DNA of 16,959 nt. It comes from Anaerolineae bacterium. Its GTDB lineage: Bacteria > Chloroflexota > Anaerolineae > 4572-78 > NAK82. This document shows positions 5,959 to 12,159 of this stretch, in pieces (the stretch's first letter is position 1; each line of letters begins with the position of its first letter). A program made the translations under genes and the position numbers. The notes under the pieces were generated by a model that saw only the letters and a program-made list of their open reading frames with translations, did not search any database and was not told the DNA's origin. The DNA is taken from contig JAUVRU010000009.1 in NCBI GenBank assembly GCA_030597485.1, positions 1 through 16,959 on the forward strand. Direction: 5' to 3'.

Positions 5959-6531
5959 ATGACTATCAAACTCAGTTCGAAAAAGCATTTGCTGGCATTG
6001 GCAGCGGTTGTGGCCATTCTGGTAATGACTGTTGTGCCTGTGAGCGCTGGGGGTTACGTTCACGGGATCGTGATACCGGTTGGCGGCGTGGACTACTACA
6101 TGGACGGAGCACCGGATGGGCCCGACGGGGCAATCGACATTCCGGGACACGAATGGATGCTGACCGGCCCCAACCAGCTGCAGGGGAGGCACTACAACAC
6201 CGGTCCGTTCTTTGACGAGAACCCGCAGTGGTGGTCGTCCGATGCTGAAGATGGGGAACTGCTCTACATTGTCCACGCGATCATCGACACCTGGTCCCCA
6301 GAGAAGGCCAACTGGTATGCCGCTCACGGATATATGCACTATCACGAGTTGGTCAGCGTCGCGGATGGAACGTTGCTCCCCGACAAAGTCGTGTGGCTGA
6401 AGCACATTGCCAGGACCAGCTTTACGTTAGATGGCGGCCCGCATCCCGAGCTTGGGCATGATGTAGTAGCGGGCGTCGACTACGAGTTCATGGCGAATGG
6501 GAGCATGCCCTACGAGCCGACCTCAGAGTAG
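5959..6531 (+). CDS. Secreted protein of unknown function
   Basis: A 190-residue protein I do not recognise. Residues 1-30 are a signal peptide (KK, a long hydrophobic core, VSA-GG cleavage site), so the mature protein is exported. The mature part is rich in aromatic, Gly, Asp and His residues: YVHGIVIPVGG near its start, GHEWMLTGPNQLQGRHYNTGPF, ENPQWWSS, then HGYMHYHELV (H clustered around 125-130) and WLKHIARTSF. It has no cysteine in the mature chain and no membrane segment. AAGGAGA precedes the ATG at good spacing and a strong terminator follows at 6594. It is the only convincing plus-strand gene, lying alone between the copper-related PepSY-like gene and the selenoprotein DsbA. The histidine cluster might bind metal, but that is a guess. 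Confidence 0.8.
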   Translation: MTIKLSSKKHLLALAAVVAILVMTVVPVSAGGYVHGIVIPVGGVDYYMDGAPDGPDGAIDIPGHEWMLTGPNQLQGRHYNTGPFFDENPQWWSSDAEDGELLYIVHAIIDTWSPEKANWYAAHGYMHYHELVSVADGTLLPDKVVWLKHIARTSFTLDGGPHPELGHDVVAGVDYEFMANGSMPYEPTSE

Positions 6532-6593
6532 GGCAACGACACACTACGTGTTCCGGCTCTGCTACTCCTGGTTGTGAAACATTAGAGTAGATA

Positions 6594-6626
6594 AGGCCCC
6601 AGCCGACTGGCTGGGGCCTCCTTCTT
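6594..6626. terminator. Bidirectional intrinsic terminator
   Basis: AGGCCCCAGCC (6594-6604) pairs perfectly with GGCTGGGGCCT (6609-6619) around the loop GACT, and is followed on the plus strand by the T-rich CCTTCTT. It lies 62 bases after the plus-strand secreted-protein gene and can also serve the minus-strand DsbA-like gene that ends at 6765. Confidence 0.85.
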
Positions 6627-6764
6627 GTGGCACGACGATCTGTTGACCGGGCCATACCCGCTTTTTTCTGTTCCAACCAGTAGCGGCACAACGCTCCCGG
6701 GAGGGAACAAGTGGCAACAGCCCGAGTTCCCGCTACCAAGAACAGGTCGGATGACAGCCTCTGC

Positions 6765-7520
6765 TCACTGCGCCAGTTGCTGCTCGATGATCTGCTGGAA
6801 CGCCTCGAAAGGTTGCGCGCCTACGATCGGCTGACCGTTGATCAGGAAGGACGGTGTCCCGGTAAGTCCTGAAGATCGAGCTGCCGCCATATCTTCCTCA
6901 ACAGTGGATGCGTACCTTTCCGATTCCAGGCACTCGGCGAAGGCAGCTTGTTCCAAGCCCAGATCTATGGCGAATTTCTTGAGGTTGTTCTTATCGAATG
7001 CCACTCGGTCCTCGCTCACCAGATTGGCAAGAAGATAGTCGTGATACTCCCAGAACTTGCCCTGCTCGGCAGCGCACTCCGACGCCTGGGCTGACCACTG
7101 CGACCCCGGGCCAAGGAAAGCCAAATGTCTGTAGCCGAACCGCACCTTGCCTGTCTGCACGTACTGTTCCCGGATCTGGCGCAACGCGCCAGCGGCGAAT
7201 CGCCCACAGAATAGTCACAAGAAGTCACCATACTCCACGATGGTGACAGGGGCGTCCGGCGCCCCCTGGAAATGGCGGGGGCCGGATTCCACCAAGTCCA
7301 TCGTGACCGGGGTCGAAGTGGTCTCCGCATCACCTTGTTCTCCATGCGCCGTAGTGGGCGCAGCAGCAGTGGTCACCGTTGCAGATTGAACGACCGTCGA
7401 GGCCAGCCAGGGACGGCCAACAAAGACGCCAGCCAGGCCGCCCATGATCGCCCCGATCGCCAGGCCTATCAACAGATAAGCCCATCGCCCCTCACTAAGT
7501 TGAGAATCTCCTTCATGCAT
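6765..7520 (-). CDS. DsbA-like thioredoxin-fold membrane protein with in-frame TGA (predicted selenoprotein)
   Basis: A 251-residue DsbA-family protein (DSBA-like/thioredoxin_4 type): membrane anchor at about 14-37, a Thr/Ala-rich linker, then the thioredoxin fold starting APVTIVEYGDFL (90-101). The next codon is TGA (7215-7217), followed by LFCGRFAAGALRQIREQ and the rest of the domain, including GYRHLAFLG, AAEQGKFWEYHDYL and the cis-proline loop TGTPSFLING. Relatives have CxxC at this point; here it becomes U102-L-F-C105, a selenol-containing active site. Without readthrough the gene breaks into two pieces, one lacking the active site. A perfect 7-bp SECIS-like hairpin follows at 7176-7192. 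ATG at 7520 has GAGGTGA upstream. It sits 63 bases after the FTR1-type permease gene, likely in one transcript from promoter B. It would act in extracytoplasmic thiol-disulfide exchange. Confidence 0.87.
7176..7192 (-). promoter_or_regulatory. Predicted bacterial SECIS element for the DsbA-like selenoprotein
   Basis: Minus-strand CTGGCGC pairs perfectly with GCGCCAG around the loop GTT, whose first base is G; the loop begins 29 bases after the TGA (7215-7217). A competing shorter hairpin (CGCC-GCT-GGCG) has its loop 21 bases after the TGA and also starts with G. Either satisfies the bacterial SECIS rule; I cannot tell which forms. Confidence 0.7.
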
Positions 7521-7583
7521 CTCCAGTTCACCTCTTCAGAATAAGATCATAGGACTGGACGATGAGGTTGCGAAGCGTCTGGT

Positions 7584-8411
7584 TCAACTTCTCACCGCCA
7601 GTCGGGGCGCCGCCCGTCTCAGGTACCATTGCACTCCTCCCAGCACGGCAACCCAGTAGCCCAGGTAACTGAGTACCTCCAGCAACGACGGGTCGCCATT
7701 GTATCCAAGAAGCACCTTCAGGAAAGATCCAACAAGCGATTCCTCAGGCAGGATTGAGTTGGTGTCCCACATGGGCGCGATCAGGGTGGGGAACAACCCC
7801 GCTTCTTGAAACTCGTGAACAGCGTGAGCCATCAGGCCGGCAGCGAACACGAGAAGCAGCAGACTGGTCACCTCGAAGAAGCGCTGGACAGGGACCTTCG
7901 CTACCGCATTGAAGATCAGCCATCCCAGCCCGACAGCGAGGGCCAGTCCCAGCAGCGCTCCCCACAGAATCCCCCCACGGTCACTGGCAAAGCCCACCGC
8001 ACTGAGAAAGAGAACTGTCTCCACGCCTTCCCGGAACACAGCAAAAAAGGCCAGGCCGGCTAATGCCCCTCCACGTTCACCTCTGACCGTGGTTTGCACC
8101 CTGTGCTCTAGCGTTTGCCGCAGGTAGCGGCCTTGATAGCGCATCCAGAAAATCATGTAGGTCAGGACAGCCACGGCCAGGAACATGGTAGTCCCTTCGA
8201 AAATCTGCTCGATCTGCCCCTCGAATTCCATGCTGAGCAGCTGCAACCCGCCAGCCACGGCAACGCTGGCAAACAAGGCGGCCGCGACGCCGCCCCACAA
8301 AGACCTCCCCAGTTCCACACGGTCTATCACCTTGAGATACGCCAGGATAACGCCTACGATGAGGGCAGCTTCCAGGCCCTCTCGCAGCGTGATCAATGCT
8401 GAAGCAAACAT
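7584..8411 (-). CDS. FTR1 family iron (or related metal) permease
   Basis: A 275-residue membrane protein of the FTR1/EfeU group, which carries ferric or ferrous iron across the membrane through REXXE motifs. Both motifs are visible: REGLE at 10-14 in the first helix and REGVE at 127-131. About seven hydrophobic segments can be counted along the chain, and the length is typical for the family. ATG at 8411 is preceded by GGAGGAAGG. The gene is driven by promoter B (8537-8596) and followed 63 bases later by the selenoprotein DsbA-like gene. No EfeO or EfeB partner lies nearby, but the neighbouring cupredoxins recall Fet3/FTR1 and EfeO systems, where a copper or cupredoxin protein accompanies the permease. 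The metal carried could be other than iron. Confidence 0.9.
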   Translation of the reverse strand: MFASALITLREGLEAALIVGVILAYLKVIDRVELGRSLWGGVAAALFASVAVAGGLQLLSMEFEGQIEQIFEGTTMFLAVAVLTYMIFWMRYQGRYLRQTLEHRVQTTVRGERGGALAGLAFFAVFREGVETVLFLSAVGFASDRGGILWGALLGLALAVGLGWLIFNAVAKVPVQRFFEVTSLLLLVFAAGLMAHAVHEFQEAGLFPTLIAPMWDTNSILPEESLVGSFLKVLLGYNGDPSLLEVLSYLGYWVAVLGGVQWYLRRAAPRLAVRS

Positions 8412-8536
8412 AACCTTCCTCCACTATTCCTGACGATGCTCCAGAAGTCTGGTCGCAGTCTACAAAAACCCGGAGCAGAGACCACTGCGCCCCCATGGGT
8501 TGGCGGCAGCCGATGACCCCTTGTAGGCCTGGGCAC

Positions 8537-8596
8537 AGGATAACTGCCCTCATTGAAGTTTCAATGACGATATCTAGAAGATTCGGTCAGGAAAAT
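8537..8596 (-). promoter_or_regulatory. Promoter B: four 11-bp repeats plus -10, upstream of FTR1
   Basis: Plus-strand units TTGAAGTTTCA (8553), ATGACGATATC (8564), TAGAAGATTCG (8575) and GTCAGGAAAAT (8586) keep the 11-bp period though the middle ones are degenerate. On the minus strand they end 10 bp before TATCCT (8537-8542). It has the same geometry as promoters A, C and D; it is the weakest of the four by sequence. The leader to the FTR1 ATG is about 120 bases. Confidence 0.6.
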
Positions 8597-8620
8597 GGAT
8601 GAAAGCCCAAGACACGACGC

Positions 8621-8854
8621 CTACGCCAAGTCCTGTTTCATCAGCTCATACTGCTCGCGGTTGATCTCTCCCCGGGCATAGCGCCTCTCCAGTATCTCTC
8701 TGGCGCTCAGGCTCTCATGGAGGGAAGATGTTGACTCTTTATCAGTGCGCGGAAAGAGGGCACTGATCAGCCAGACGGCCAGAGCGATCAGCAGTCCCCA
8801 GGCAAGGAGCATTAATAACAAACCAAATAGCCCGAAGCCCATGCCCATCATCAT
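8621..8854 (-). CDS. Small SHOCT-domain membrane protein
   Basis: A 77-residue protein: Met/Gly-rich start (MMMGMGFG), one hydrophobic segment at about 8-34, a short polar linker, and a C-terminal SHOCT domain (LSAREILERRYARGEINREQYELMKQDL, residues about 49-76). SHOCT is a short C-terminal or N-terminal helical module thought to mediate oligomerisation; its molecular role is not settled. The start is one of three consecutive ATGs; AGGAGG lies 11 bases before the first. It follows the longer SHOCT gene by about 100 bases and probably shares promoter C. It is one of three SHOCT proteins in the window. Confidence 0.85.
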   Translation of the reverse strand: MMMGMGFGLFGLLLMLLAWGLLIALAVWLISALFPRTDKESTSSLHESLSAREILERRYARGEINREQYELMKQDLA

Positions 8855-8953
8855 GTTCTCAACATCCTCCTGGTACAGACAAATGGCGTGGCCTTGAGTG
8901 ATGCCCTCCGATGAAAGCAGCGTAGCTGCTCTTCATCAGTTTCCTGGCTGCAC

Positions 8954-9241
8954 TCAGCCTAAGTCGGTCAACATCAGCAGGTACTGCTCGCGATCGATTT
9001 CGCCGCCCGCATAACGCGCCCGCCGAATCTCTTTTGATGAGTTTGCTGTTTTCACCCCATGCTGGACCGCCACCCAAGTCTGTCCGCCCGGATTCAGCTG
9101 ACGCCACAGCCAGAGGATCAGCACCACCAGTCCCACAATCAGCCCGACCCCGATCACCAGGTTCAGGATCATTCCAATCAGGCCGAAACCACCAAAGCCC
9201 CCAAATCCGGAGCCAAAGCCTCCCATCATACCGCCCATCAT
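8954..9241 (-). CDS. SHOCT-domain membrane protein with Met/Gly-rich N-terminus
   Basis: A 95-residue protein opening with MMGGMMGGFGSGFGG, then a hydrophobic segment (about residues 20-46, FGLIGMILNLVIGVGL onward), a linker, and a C-terminal SHOCT domain with EIRRARYAGGEIDREQYLLM. I start it at ATG 9241, eight bases after AGGAG; a GTG at 9250 overlaps the ribosome site and is less likely. The N-terminus is nearly identical in plan to the protein at 15937-16227, so the two are paralogs. It is the first gene after promoter C and after a heavily structured leader. The Met-rich segment could coordinate copper(I); this is inference. Confidence 0.85.
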   Translation of the reverse strand: MMGGMMGGFGSGFGGFGGFGLIGMILNLVIGVGLIVGLVVLILWLWRQLNPGGQTWVAVQHGVKTANSSKEIRRARYAGGEIDREQYLLMLTDLG

Positions 9242-9274
9242 AGTTGTCACTCCTCTCGTTTGTTCACTTTAGCT

Positions 9275-9415
9275 GGACTTTGTCCATTTCACCAATGCCA
9301 CTATATCTTGTGGAGCAAGGCATCCCCAGATGCCGTATCTCGTGGCCACATTTGCATCTGGGGATGCAAACTCCTCGAATGGACAAAGCCCAATTTAGAT
9401 GCCCATCAGGTGAAA
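9275..9415 (-). repeat. Nested inverted repeats in the leader of the SHOCT operon
   Basis: Outer arms GGACTTTGTCCATT (9275-9288) and AATGGACAAAGCCC (9378-9391) match at 13 of 14 positions. Inner arms GCATCCCCAGATGC (9320-9333) and GCATCTGGGGATGC (9354-9367) match perfectly, and each arm is itself a 5-bp hairpin with loops CCCA and TGGG that are complementary to each other. A further pair TTTCACC (9287-9293) and GGTGAAA (9409-9415) overlaps the outer pair in a crossing arrangement. All of it lies within the expected transcript leader from promoter C. It may be a regulatory RNA structure or a small palindromic mobile element. Confidence 0.7.
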
Positions 9416-9442
9416 TACTGCCTGCCTGATATCGTTATCTAC

Positions 9443-9502
9443 ATTATGACTGCATTGGTTTAAGTTTCCTTGAAGCTACGTTAAAGATTTGGTAAAGAAA
9501 AC
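9443..9502 (-). promoter_or_regulatory. Promoter C: four 11-bp repeats plus -10, upstream of the SHOCT pair
   Basis: Plus-strand units TTTAAGTTTCC (9459), TTGAAGCTACG (9470), TTAAAGATTTG (9481) and GTAAAGAAAAC (9492) have an exact 11-bp period. On the minus strand they end 10 bp before CATAAT (9443-9448). The leader to the first ATG is about 195 bases. The far end of the operator abuts the terminator of the sensor kinase gene. Confidence 0.72.
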
Positions 9503-9533
9503 GGACGGCGCCCTGTGGAGGTGCGCCGTCCGT
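9501..9533 (-). terminator. Intrinsic terminator of the sensor kinase operon
   Basis: ACGGACGGCGC (9501-9511) and GCGCCGTCCGT (9523-9533) form an 11-bp perfect stem. On the minus strand, the direction of the kinase gene ending at 9563, it is followed directly by TTTTCTTT. That T-tract is shared with the outermost repeat of promoter C. Confidence 0.82.
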
Positions 9534-9562
9534 CCGGGTTGGTGCGGTGGTTCGCGAATGAC

Positions 9563-10699
9563 TTATGTGGCTATGGGCAAAGTGAATGTGAAAGTGCTCC
9601 CCTTGCCAGGCCCAGCGCTTTCGGCCTGAATGCGGCCACCGTGGGCTTCAACCATGTGTTTGGCAATCGTCAGCCCAATGCCACTGCCGCCCCCGGCACG
9701 GGAACGGGATTTGTCCACTCTATAGAACCGGGTGAAGAGAAACGGCACATGTTCAGCAGCAACGCCAATGCCGGTGTCCGTCACCGAGATATGCACCTCG
9801 CTCTCGTGTTGTCGAGCGTTGACGCGCACCTGGCCCCCTTGGGGGGTATATTGCAGAGCATTGCCCACCAGATTCAGCAACACCTGGCCGATCCGGTCCT
9901 CGTCAACCTGAACCGGCGGCAGGCCAGCGGGCACGTCGGTTTCCAGCTCAACGTCTTTCTCTTGAAATTGGCAGCCCAGGCGTGCAACCGCAGCTTCCAC
10001 CAGGCGAAGCACCGGCACGGGGTGTGGGTTCAACTGAAAGGCGCCGGCTTCGATCCGGCTGAGTTCCTGCAAATCAGTGACCAGCCGCTGCAATCGGTCC
10101 GCTTCGCGGTAGACTTGTTGGAAGGTGGCAGCGTCAGGGGGCAGCACACCGTCAATCAGTCCCTCCATTGAGCCCTTGATAGTGGTCAGTGGTGTGCGCA
10201 ATTCGTGGGCCACGTTGCCGATAAGCTCCCGACGGGTGGCTTCGGTCCGTTCCAGCTGGGCGGCCATCTGGTTGAAACTCACGGCCAGCCGGCCCAATTC
10301 GTCCATCTCGTCCCAGGCAAGCTCGTCGGGCACATTGACCCGCTCGTGGTAGTGACCTTCGGCAATACGCTGGCTGGTAGCCATCATCTCGCGCACGGGG
10401 GTGACGATGCGTCGGCTGACAAAAAGGCTGACCGCCACCGCTACCAGGAAGGCAGCCAAGGCTGACAGGATTAGAGACTCGTTCAGGGCGAGACGAAAAT
10501 TGAGGAAGAGGTCTTGCTCCAATTCCTGCGAGGCGTTGTCCATCAGCGCAGCCATCGCGGCCAGGTGGCGCTCAAAGGCACCTGGCATCACAAACTCAGC
10601 CGCCGAGGCGAGAACCACCATGCCGACCAAGATAACAATCAGGTAGGACAGGAACAACTTCCAACCCAGGTGCCGGCGCAGACGCTTTATCAGACTCAT
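9563..10699 (-). CDS. Membrane sensor histidine kinase (HAMP, HisKA, HATPase)
   Basis: A 378-residue two-component sensor. Two membrane helices (about 14-36 and 75-96) flank a short extracytoplasmic segment of about 40 residues. HAMP follows (about 97-150), then the HisKA dimerisation domain with the phosphorylated H165 in NVAHELRTPL. The ATPase domain shows the N box (LLNLVGNALQYTP, around 274-286), G1 (DTGIG, 308-312), an F box (FTRFYRVDKSRS) and G2 (GGGSGIGL, 336-343). The extracytoplasmic loop carries Met and His residues (AFERHLAAMAALM) but no clear metal motif, so the signal is unknown. Its ATG overlaps the stop of the response regulator gene, so the pair is translationally coupled. In this context it may sense metal, phosphate or envelope redox stress. 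Confidence 0.93.
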   Translation of the reverse strand: MSLIKRLRRHLGWKLFLSYLIVILVGMVVLASAAEFVMPGAFERHLAAMAALMDNASQELEQDLFLNFRLALNESLILSALAAFLVAVAVSLFVSRRIVTPVREMMATSQRIAEGHYHERVNVPDELAWDEMDELGRLAVSFNQMAAQLERTEATRRELIGNVAHELRTPLTTIKGSMEGLIDGVLPPDAATFQQVYREADRLQRLVTDLQELSRIEAGAFQLNPHPVPVLRLVEAAVARLGCQFQEKDVELETDVPAGLPPVQVDEDRIGQVLLNLVGNALQYTPQGGQVRVNARQHESEVHISVTDTGIGVAAEHVPFLFTRFYRVDKSRSRAGGGSGIGLTIAKHMVEAHGGRIQAESAGPGKGSTFTFTLPIAT

Positions 10700-11382
10700 A
10701 TCGGCTCATCTTCAAAACGATAGCCAACCCCCCGCACGGTTGCGATGGAGTGATCAGCGCCTAACTTCTGCCGGATGTGGCCAATGTGGACGTCCACCAC
10801 CCGCTCCTCGCCGTAGAAGTCGTAGCCCCACACCCTTTCCAGAAGCTGTTCTCGACTGAGCACCAGGCCCCGGTGCTCGGCCAGAGTTCTGAGCAGGTCA
10901 AACTCAACGGCCGTGAGTGACACTGGCTCGTCGTTCACCCACACCTGCCGGCTGCCGGCATCAATGCGGACGTGGCGAAAGGGGAGAACAGCAGCAGCAA
11001 CCGATCCAGCCCCGGCTCTGAGACGACGCAGGGCAGCCTTGACCCGGGCTACCAGCTCGCGTGGGCTGAAGGGCTTGGTGAGGTAGTCATCGGCACCCAT
11101 TGACAGCCCCACGATCTTGTCGGTCTCCTCCGATTTGGCGGTGAGCATAATCACGTACACGTCTGACTCGCGACGCAACTGGGCTAGCAACTCAATGCCA
11201 TCCATGCCAGGCAACATCACGTCCAGCACCACCAGGTCTGGTTTGAGGGACCGAGCCGCCTTGAGACCGGCGGGACCGTCCATGGCAGTGTATACTTCAT
11301 AACCCTCCTGGCGTAGGTAGGCCGTCACCAGGTTAATGATGCTCTGTTCGTCGTCAACCACCAGTATCTTTGCGCTTGACAT
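10696..11382 (-). CDS. OmpR/PhoB-family response regulator
   Basis: A 228-residue regulator. The receiver domain (4-120) has the acidic pair D10-D11, phosphoacceptor D54 (LVVLDVMLPGMDG), T81 and K103 (LTKPF). The C-terminal winged-helix domain (about 130-226) ends with VDVHIGHIRQKLG and IATVRGVGYRFE, as in PhoB, PhoP and CusR. I take ATG 11382 rather than the upstream start at 11418 because the receiver domain begins right after it and AGGA lies close ahead. It is co-transcribed with the sensor kinase. OmpR-family regulators bind tandem direct repeats with 10-11 bp spacing, the arrangement found at four promoters in the window, making it a good candidate for their regulator; this is inference, as another regulator encoded elsewhere could bind them. 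Confidence 0.93.
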   Translation of the reverse strand: MSSAKILVVDDEQSIINLVTAYLRQEGYEVYTAMDGPAGLKAARSLKPDLVVLDVMLPGMDGIELLAQLRRESDVYVIMLTAKSEETDKIVGLSMGADDYLTKPFSPRELVARVKAALRRLRAGAGSVAAAVLPFRHVRIDAGSRQVWVNDEPVSLTAVEFDLLRTLAEHRGLVLSREQLLERVWGYDFYGEERVVDVHIGHIRQKLGADHSIATVRGVGYRFEDEPI

Positions 11383-11457
11383 GAGGATCCTCGCGGGTGA
11401 GCAGGGTGCCCAGAACACTTGAATGCAGCCACCGGTCGTGCCTCACTTCACTCACCA

Positions 11458-11487
11458 ATCTTACACCTGTCGTAACCTCACTGTCAA
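11458..11487 (-). promoter_or_regulatory. Sigma70-type promoter of the two-component operon
   Basis: On the minus strand TTGACA (11482-11487) and TAAGAT (11458-11463) are separated by 18 bases. The perfect -35 and the absence of the 11-bp repeats suggest housekeeping expression of the regulator-kinase pair, with a leader of about 70 bases before the ATG at 11382. Confidence 0.6.
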
Positions 11488-11538
11488 GGCCGCGGCAGAC
11501 ATTTTATCGAATGGTGCCCTGAGCAAGTGGTCGTTCGG

Positions 11539-12015
11539 TCACCTGCCCCCGTCTACCAGGGGATACCCGGCCTGCTCCCAGGCGATCATCCCCCCATCCA
11601 GATTCCACACATCTGTGTAGCCCAGCTGCACCAGCGTCCGGGCCGCGATGGCGCTCATGCTCCCGCTACGGCAATAGAGAACTACCCTCGAACCCATGTC
11701 AGCTGGCAGTTGGTCCAGGTTCTGCTCAATCTTGTCGAACGGGATGAAGAGGTCGGTCCCTTCAATCTCCCTTTCATAGGGAATGTGGACATTTACCAGC
11801 ACGAAGTCCTTGGCCTCCAGCATCGCTGCCAGACCAGTGGCGCTAACATCGGTGTAGCTGCCGCCATCCCCCACTGGCACCGCCTGGGTTTGTGGTGAAA
11901 GGCCCTCAGCCCGCGCTGGCGCAGATGAGGTGTTGCCTGGAAAGCACGCGGTCACCGTCAGAGCAACGATGGCCAATGTGGTGAAAACAATCAGGAAACC
12001 ACCTGATTTTGTCAT
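11539..12015 (-). CDS. Rhodanese-domain lipoprotein
   Basis: A 158-residue exported single-domain rhodanese. The leader ends in a lipobox LTVTAC (C24), so it should be anchored on the outer face of the membrane. The domain (about 52-157) has VSATGLAAMLEAKDFVLVNVHIPYE, a variant of the usual DVR element, and the active-site loop YCRSGSMS with catalytic C115, followed by AARTLVQLGYTDVWNLDGGMIAWEQAGYP. Rhodaneses transfer sulfane sulfur or act as persulfide carriers; sulfur (or selenium) handling outside the membrane fits the thiol-redox neighbours. ATG at 12015 has GGAG ten bases upstream. It lies 144 bases after the DUF2085 gene, with an inverted repeat in between. Confidence 0.9.
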   Translation of the reverse strand: MTKSGGFLIVFTTLAIVALTVTACFPGNTSSAPARAEGLSPQTQAVPVGDGGSYTDVSATGLAAMLEAKDFVLVNVHIPYEREIEGTDLFIPFDKIEQNLDQLPADMGSRVVLYCRSGSMSAIAARTLVQLGYTDVWNLDGGMIAWEQAGYPLVDGGR

Positions 12016-12045
12016 CGGTTACCACTCCTTTTTATCGTGTTGCTC

Positions 12046-12071
12046 GCGCAGTATATCTTTGGAAACTGCGC
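12046..12071 (-). promoter_or_regulatory. Inverted repeat and candidate -10 ahead of the rhodanese gene
   Basis: GCGCAGT (12046-12052) and ACTGCGC (12065-12071) are perfect 7-bp inverted arms separated by 12 bases. On the minus strand a TATACT -10-like hexamer (12050-12055) overlaps one arm. It could be an operator over a promoter, or a hairpin in the leader; no good -35 is seen. Confidence 0.4.
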
Positions 12072-12159
12072 TAGTCTGTCTTGAAAAGAAGTCGGCAAGG
12101 CTCTGCATCAGTGCCGTGTAGTCTGTGCCCTGCCTCCACGTCGGCTGAAGGCTGATGGG

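Noticed and set aside
3503..7520. Recoded genetic code (TGA as Trp or Gly) as the explanation of the in-frame TGAs
   Set aside because: The response regulator, polyferredoxin, rhodanese, DsbA-like and DoxX-like genes all end at TGA where their families end, and each internal TGA falls at a redox cysteine position, not at Trp or Gly positions.
3503..7520. Pseudogenes or sequencing errors causing the three internal TGAs
   Set aside because: Three independent nonsense changes, each at the conserved redox Cys, each with an intact frame afterwards and a correctly spaced hairpin, are very unlikely by chance. Cannot be formally excluded without reads.
9515..10171. 218-codon plus-strand open frame
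   Set aside because: Antisense to the kinase ATPase domain, low-quality composition, no domain.
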